From an uncultured Erysipelotrichaceae bacterium (GTDB lineage Bacteria; Bacillota_I; Bacilli_A; RF39; UBA660), in the NCBI GenBank assembly GCA_902797005.1, contig CADBRE010000157.1, forward strand, positions 1 to 9,023: a stretch of 9,023 bases of DNA, in the 5' to 3' direction. Below, piece after piece: positions 6,601 through 9,023 of this stretch. Under the pieces are notes generated by a model. That model was not told the origin of the DNA, made no database searches, and was given only the letters and a program-made list of their open reading frames with translations. Numbering within the stretch: position 1 is the first letter of the stretch; each line of letters starts with the position of its first letter. The position numbers and the translations under genes were made by a program.

Positions 6601-7350
6601 GTATGAATGATAAAGGAATATTGAAAAGTCTGTTGTAACACCTAACTGAAGTACTGCAACTAAGGCTTTAGTTATATATGATATTTCTCCAAAGAACACA
6701 TTAGTACCCATATTAAAAAGAATCGCGCATCCGATATTTCCTAAAAGAAGAATTGGTACTAAGTATGAATCAAGTGAAAACTCAAGAAACAAAAGACAAA
6801 GCATGACAGCTATTATGATATAAATCACTATTTCCTTATTAGAAAGCTCCATAGTGTCTAAAACTACTGAACTCATTCCACCTTGTTTTATCTTTCCGTC
6901 AGTTATCTCTCTAATCTCTTTAACAGCATTAAGAGTCTTTTCGCTAGATGTTGACTCACTAAATGTAATTAGTAAAACATCACTATCATCTTTATGAACC
7001 TTATCTCTTATATCACTTGGTATAAAATCAATAGGAATAGATTCACCTAAAGCATCATAAGAGCTTAATACTTCATTTACCCCTTCTACCTTTTTAATCT
7101 TTTCTTCTAACTTTAACACTTCATTAGAAGAACATTTTTCACATATAGCAATACTATATGCTCCCATATTAAAATCATCTGTTAGAATATTTTGTCCCTT
7201 TATAGTATCAATATCTTTTGGTAAATAAACTAAAATATCGTAGTTAATCTTTGTCATTTTCATACTTATTAAAGATAAAATCAAAAGAACAAATGATACT
7301 ATTAAAACTTTATATTTATTTTTGCAAATAAAATCACCAAATTTTTGCAT
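3598..7350 (-). CDS. MMPL/RND-type exporter fused to an exported heptad-repeat protein
   Basis: A 1250-residue protein. Residues 1-680 are an MMPL transporter: TM1 (about 13-31), an outer loop, TM2-TM6 (about 173-327), TM7 (about 350-369), a second large outer loop (370-520), then TM8-TM12 (about 521-672). The paired motifs LGVTTDF (Asp241) and LGATIDY (Asp585) in TM4 and TM10 match the proton-relay aspartates of this family, which exports lipids or hydrophobic compounds. Residues 686-1250 begin MNKKVVKTLGLLLILAIPLN, a signal peptide ending in AKA (706-708). An extracellular region follows with LxxGxxxLxxG repeats (about 1148-1170), as in YhgE-like proteins, plus a Cys1053/Cys1061 pair and an amphipathic tail (SLWQRIKNLFK). 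In relatives I recall, the two halves are usually separate genes. AAGGAGG lies 5 nt before ATG 7350. The divergent TetR gene is the likely repressor; the substrate is unknown. Confidence 0.9.
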   Translation of the reverse strand: MQKFGDFICKNKYKVLIVSFVLLILSLISMKMTKINYDILVYLPKDIDTIKGQNILTDDFNMGAYSIAICEKCSSNEVLKLEEKIKKVEGVNEVLSSYDALGESIPIDFIPSDIRDKVHKDDSDVLLITFSESTSSEKTLNAVKEIREITDGKIKQGGMSSVVLDTMELSNKEIVIYIIIAVMLCLLFLEFSLDSYLVPILLLGNIGCAILFNMGTNVFFGEISYITKALVAVLQLGVTTDFSIFLYHSYEKKKNEMDKEKAMSLAIKETFTSVAGSSLTTIAGFLVLCAMQLTLGKDLGIVMAKGVLLGVITVLTLFPSLLLVLDNLIEKTKHKEIIPKFKRLNEFVIKHHVALFIIFVIILPISYLANSKVDVYYKLDKSLPETLESIKTNKKLEEEFNIVSLEMVIIDKSLKTDEVSSLVKEIENVDGIDFVLSVNELKKLGITNALNSDELNMLNNDKYQVIMINSLYRTATDELNNQSDILEKIIKKYDSKGILAGEGPLTKDLIKTSDTDFQNVNIWSVVCIFIILFFVLRSVSLPFLLIIAIETAIFTNMSVSYFSGSVLPFIAPIVLGTIQLGATIDYAILLTTTYLSNRRSGLNKEEAMKEALNYSGTSIFVSGMCFFAATFGVGIYSKIEMIGAICNLIARGALISMLIVCLSLPSILLIFDKIILKTTMREEKKMNKKVVKTLGLLLILAIPLNAKALEKNETVYASLNADGSVKSVIVNEEVKNIKGLETLEDNTLLTDIINIGNDSTYKKEDSKLFWNARGKDILYQGKTDKELPVRVKTIYYLDGEEKALNSILGKQGRVTIKLIYTNLDKHFAYVNGKSDILYTPFIVTTGTILDGNVQNVEVTNGKVINNGNKNIVVALALPGMWESLRLSELKGSDTITISFDTESFELESIYSVVTPKLVEANDLSIFNKLENLYTSADVLKENMEKIENGAKEIKAGSSQIKSTLGASLKGIDTTSPALNDEQVEAIKTKTVNGVKQQLTSEYKTAVANKTWNEVKTSLNTEDENIKEYVTSSVTKMLALYLGGETNLTYYGGCLQGMNGACTALTMQGYNLSVINTYKDVLTSEFVTLALKTSSYVAENVSKQVAVNVLEQTAIQTASDVSTALAPEVANLVKETILNETKTSLTLLYEGVSKLDNGIEELINGIVKYNEEGIAPLTNMVNNNLKDASVKAKALMNYSNGYNEFASGIKTNGSTKFILNIEGKKLEKEENIKETKEVKLSLWQRIKNLFK
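5293..5310 (-). promoter_or_regulatory. Internal ribosome binding site and start codon inside the MMPL fusion
   Basis: AGGGAGG (5310-5304) lies 8 nt upstream of an in-frame ATG (5295) that begins the signal-peptide-bearing half. As codons, the site reads M-R-E-E-K-K between the two halves. It could start a separate 565-residue product (5295-3598) in addition to the fusion. Confidence 0.6.
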
Positions 7351-7402
7351 ATTTTCCTCCTTCGCTTTTACATTCTATTCCTTTAATTCTTAAAAATCAC
7401 TA

Positions 7403-7420
7403 ACATATACTATATAATGT
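7403..7420. promoter_or_regulatory. Candidate operator over the exporter -10
   Basis: ACAT-N10-ATGT, an 18-bp dyad, covers the exporter -10 at 7409-7414. Its outer bases match the ends of the longer dyad at 7465-7491. Only four bases per arm are symmetric, so this is weak on its own; its position is the main argument. Confidence 0.3.
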
Positions 7421-7438
7421 TTGATAACCAACAATAAA
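7409..7438 (-). promoter_or_regulatory. Candidate promoter of the MMPL exporter
   Basis: On the minus strand, TATAGT (7414-7409) follows TTTATT (7438-7433) by 18 bp; an alternative -35 is TTGTTG (7434-7429) used with a -10 shifted two bases downstream, TAGTAT (7412-7407). The inferred start site lies about 50 nt upstream of ATG 7350. Confidence 0.4.
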
Positions 7439-7464
7439 CAAAAAAGTGTATCCTTAAATAAACA

Positions 7465-7491
7465 ACATATGTAGTCTATCTTTACAAATGT
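7465..7491. promoter_or_regulatory. Candidate TetR-family operator
   Basis: ACATATGTA-N9-TACAAATGT is a 27-bp inverted repeat with 8 of 9 arm positions symmetric. It overlaps the tetR -35 at 7481-7486, so a bound dimer would block that promoter. The same bases can also be read as a direct repeat, ACAWATGTAG, with a 19-bp period. Length and position suit autoregulation by the TetR-family protein. Confidence 0.45.
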
Positions 7492-7509
7492 AGGTTTTAG
7501 AATTATAAT
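7481..7509 (+). promoter_or_regulatory. Promoter of the tetR-family gene
   Basis: TTTACA (7481-7486), a 17-bp spacer and TATAAT (7504-7509) make a near-consensus sigma-A promoter. The inferred start at about 7515-7516 falls at the edge of the AGGTGA ribosome binding site, so the leader would be about 11-12 nt. Confidence 0.65.
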
Positions 7510-7526
7510 AATTTTAGGTGAAAAGA

Positions 7527-8102
7527 ATGACTAATAAGAAAGATTTAAGAGTTATAAAAACTCAAAACTTATTATATAATACTTTAATCGAGCTTATGAG
7601 AGATAATACTTTCGAGAGTATAAAAGTATCAGACATATGTGATAAAGCTATGATTAACAGATCCACTTTTTATGACCATTATCAAGATAAATATGAACTT
7701 CTAATGGACTACATTAAAACACTTGAAAGCTCATTTTTAGAAGAACTTGATAAAAACAAAAACATTGTTAATACAAAAGAGTTTTATATAGAAATGATTA
7801 AACTAATTATAGATTATATAGATGAAAAAAGAGATGTTTATTACTCAATACTTATTAACAATAGAAATAGTATTATTATTGATATACTTTTAAATGTTAT
7901 TACTAAAGATGTTAATAAAAGAATAGGAAATGTTGATACCAATAAAACTAGAATACCTTCTGATTTCATAAGTAATTTCTATATTGGTAGTGTAGCCGGA
8001 ATATGTGCTTCTTGGATAAGAGATAACAAAACATACTCTAAAGAAGAGATAACTAAATATTTAGAAATTCTAATACCAGACAATTTAGCAAATAAAAACT
8101 AA
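7527..8102 (+). CDS. TetR/AcrR-family transcriptional regulator
   Basis: A 191-residue all-helical protein. The N-terminal HTH occupies residues about 10-57: KTQNLLYNTLIELMRDNTFE leads into VSDICDKAMINRSTFYDHYQ and DKYELL, matching the TetR pattern. The C-terminal ligand/dimer domain (about 60-191) contains FYIGSVAGICASWIRDN, like the final helices of TetR_C_7/8-type regulators. A GTG at 7518 would add three codons, but it lies inside the Shine-Dalgarno AGGTGA (7516-7521), so I start at ATG 7527 with 5 nt spacing. It is divergent from the MMPL exporter, the standard arrangement for local repressors of efflux genes. I infer that it represses both itself and the exporter through dyads at 7465-7491 and 7403-7420, with release by an exported or membrane-active compound. 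The TAA lies in the first arm of its own terminator-like repeat. Confidence 0.93.
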   Translation: MTNKKDLRVIKTQNLLYNTLIELMRDNTFESIKVSDICDKAMINRSTFYDHYQDKYELLMDYIKTLESSFLEELDKNKNIVNTKEFYIEMIKLIIDYIDEKRDVYYSILINNRNSIIIDILLNVITKDVNKRIGNVDTNKTRIPSDFISNFYIGSVAGICASWIRDNKTYSKEEITKYLEILIPDNLANKN

Positions 8103-8152
8103 CCAAATGAACTGCACCCCTTAGAGGAGACATCAAATAAGTTAGTTTTTTT
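8094..8152 (+). terminator. Candidate terminator of the tetR-family gene
   Basis: AAAAACTAAC (8094-8103) and GTTAGTTTTT (8141-8150) form a perfect 10-bp stem, and more T residues follow. The 37-nt loop is long for a terminator, and it contains the IS-like end at 8108-8132. The stop codon of the gene is in the left arm. The repeat may also be accidental, created by an insertion. Confidence 0.45.
8108..8132. mobile_element. Possible solo IS3/IS150-type terminal inverted repeat
   Basis: TGAACTGCACCCC at 8108-8120, continuing to a final CA at 8132, has the TG...CA ends and ACTGCACCC core of IS150-group IS3 elements (E. coli IS150 begins TGTACTGCACCC, from memory). No transposase or partner repeat is present in the window, so at most one element end remains. 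It sits exactly between the tetR stop and the damaged frame to its right. Confidence 0.35.
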
Positions 8153-8506
8153 ATTACATCTCTTTCAAGAAATTCTTCCATTAATTTTTGGCTATATTCT
8201 TTTTCTAAATCTAAAGCTTGAATTAAAAATTCTAGATTACCTAATGATAAACTATGATTCTTATTCATTTCATTTCTTATATTAAACATTTTTCTATATA
8301 AGTCCACACAGTTTTGATGGCTACTTATAAGCTCAAAAACAGGTGCTTCATTAGGTTCATAACCATTTTTGATTCTATCCAATATTTCATCAGCACTTTT
8401 CGAATAATTAACGCGATTATTTAAATAGTATGCATATCGTTTAAGTATTGCAGCACTTTAAAAAATATCTATTTCTTTATCCATTTTAAACCTCATATTT
8501 AGAAAG

Positions 8507-9023
8507 TTAATTAGCTTTATACCTAAACAAAGCACTAGGCCTATGTCCTGCACCAGTTTCAACCTTTTCAGTTTTTTCAACTTTATCTTTTATTATTCTT
8601 CTAAAAGCAGGATCTAGTAATTTCTTCCCAAGAATAACTTCATAAACTTGCTGAAGCTCGCCTAAAGTAAAATACTCAGGCATCATGTTAAATACTACAT
8701 CTGTATAATTAAGCTTATTTCTAATTCTTTCAAGTCCTGATAATATTACAATATCATGGTCAAAAGCTATCACATGATTATCTACTCCATAGAACTCATA
8801 CCTATCAGTTGTCTTCTCTCTTAATTCTTTTTTGATTTTTAGTTTAAGAGTTTCACTTCCATTATCTAGCACAATGGTTACAATGTTGTTTGTTTCTTCA
8901 ATCAAAGTAATATCAAACCAACATGCATTTTTATTAATCATATTAGTTAATCTGTTCTTATCAACTAAAGCTACATAAGATGTGCTTATTACTCTCATTC
9001 TTGGATCTCTATCTATTGAGTCA
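8507..9023 (-). CDS. NUDIX/NrtR-like protein, C-terminal part (runs off the window)
   Basis: The frame is open to the window edge; 171 residues are visible. The ATG at 8998 is internal, because the codons before it read DSIDRDPR, the usual lead-in (RDPRxRVIS) to the second half of NUDIX/NrtR proteins. The NUDIX box itself would lie outside the window. After an extended beta region comes AFDHDIVILSGLERIRNKL, then YTDVVFNMMPEYFTLGELQQ, VYEVILGKKL, FRRII and GHRPSALFRYK. This is the winged-helix DNA-binding domain of NrtR-type regulators, which couple ADP-ribose or NAD-derived ligands to control of NAD metabolism. Whether this copy is an enzyme, a regulator or both cannot be judged without the N-terminus. 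The damaged gene at 8484 follows after 22 nt. Confidence 0.88.
   Translation of the reverse strand, partial: DSIDRDPRMRVISTSYVALVDKNRLTNMINKNACWFDITLIEETNNIVTIVLDNGSETLKLKIKKELREKTTDRYEFYGVDNHVIAFDHDIVILSGLERIRNKLNYTDVVFNMMPEYFTLGELQQVYEVILGKKLLDPAFRRIIKDKVEKTEKVETGAGHRPSALFRYKAN

Larger units (their letters stand above)
8053..8484 (-). pseudogene. Unrecognised gene with early in-frame stop and disturbed 3' end
   Basis: ATG 8484, with GAGG 6 nt upstream, opens MDKEIDIF and then meets TAA (8460-8458). The same frame continues without a stop for another 134 codons: SAAILKRYAYYLNNRVNYSK, then EILDRIKNGYEPNEAPVFEL, ISSHQNCVDLYRKMF and EKEYSQKLMEEFLERDV. This part is charged, helical and protein-like. 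A start at TTG 8382 is possible but lacks a good ribosome binding site. The last residues (LMSPLRGAVHL and beyond) are the IS-like end at 8108-8132 and then the antisense of tetR, so the natural C-terminus is probably lost. It lies 22 nt after the NUDIX/NrtR-like gene, suggesting a former operon. I do not recognise the family. A sequencing error at the TTTTTTAAA run cannot be excluded. Confidence 0.55.

Noticed and set aside
3857..6610. Several plus-strand open frames of 70-89 codons inside the exporter region (3857-4069, 4208-4477, 6008-6223, 6347-6610)
   Set aside because: They are antisense to the well-supported MMPL fusion, are rich in Ser/Thr/Leu as expected of mirror frames, and show no recognisable domain.
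7518..7520. GTG as the tetR start
   Set aside because: It lies inside the AGGTGA ribosome binding site; ATG 7527 has correct spacing.
8996..8998. ATG as the start of the NUDIX/NrtR-like gene
   Set aside because: The same frame continues to the window edge with conserved lead-in residues (DRDPR), so the ATG is internal and the gene is cut by the window.

Overview
The window is strongly A+T-rich and gene-dense. It has near-consensus AGGAGG-type ribosome binding sites, sigma-A-like promoters (TTGATA/TATAAT, TTTACA/TATAAT, extended TGCTATAA) and U-tract hairpin terminators. The proteins are rich in Lys, Ile and Asn, and the standard code reads cleanly. This points to a low-GC member of the Bacillota (Clostridia or an AT-rich Bacilli lineage). 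I cannot name a genus.

Layout. (1) Positions 1-308 hold two minus-strand terminators and a 30-codon reading frame that may be a gene relic. (2) Positions 309-3091, minus strand: a LysR-type regulator, then a radical SAM enzyme of the RlmN/Cfr type that lacks the usual N-terminal domain, then a beta-lactamase-fold (MBL) metallo-hydrolase. A perfect 7-bp dyad with LysR-box geometry lies about 63 bp upstream of the inferred start of the radical SAM transcript. (3) Positions 3140-3562, plus strand: a SocA-like/DUF4065 (Panacea) gene that appears to have lost its 5' part. (4) Positions 3598-7350, minus strand: a 1250-residue MMPL/RND-type membrane protein whose last 565 residues look like a separate exported heptad-repeat protein. 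That part has its own internal Shine-Dalgarno, start codon, signal peptide and AxA cleavage motif. (5) A TetR-family regulator (7527-8102) is divergent from the exporter, and candidate operators overlap both promoters. (6) Positions 8053-9023, minus strand: a damaged unknown gene, with an in-frame TAA at codon 9 and a possible IS3-type end at its 3' side. Upstream of it is the C-terminal part of a NUDIX/NrtR-like protein that runs off the window.

The clearest functional unit is the TetR-regulated MMPL exporter with its attached extracellular domain. The second is the LysR-radical SAM-MBL group, where the sequence supports control of the radical SAM gene by the LysR protein. No rRNA, tRNA, CRISPR array or complete mobile element was seen. 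The points most worth following are the transporter/exported-protein fusion, the N-terminally reduced RlmN-like enzyme that keeps both mechanistic cysteines, and the two damaged accessory genes.
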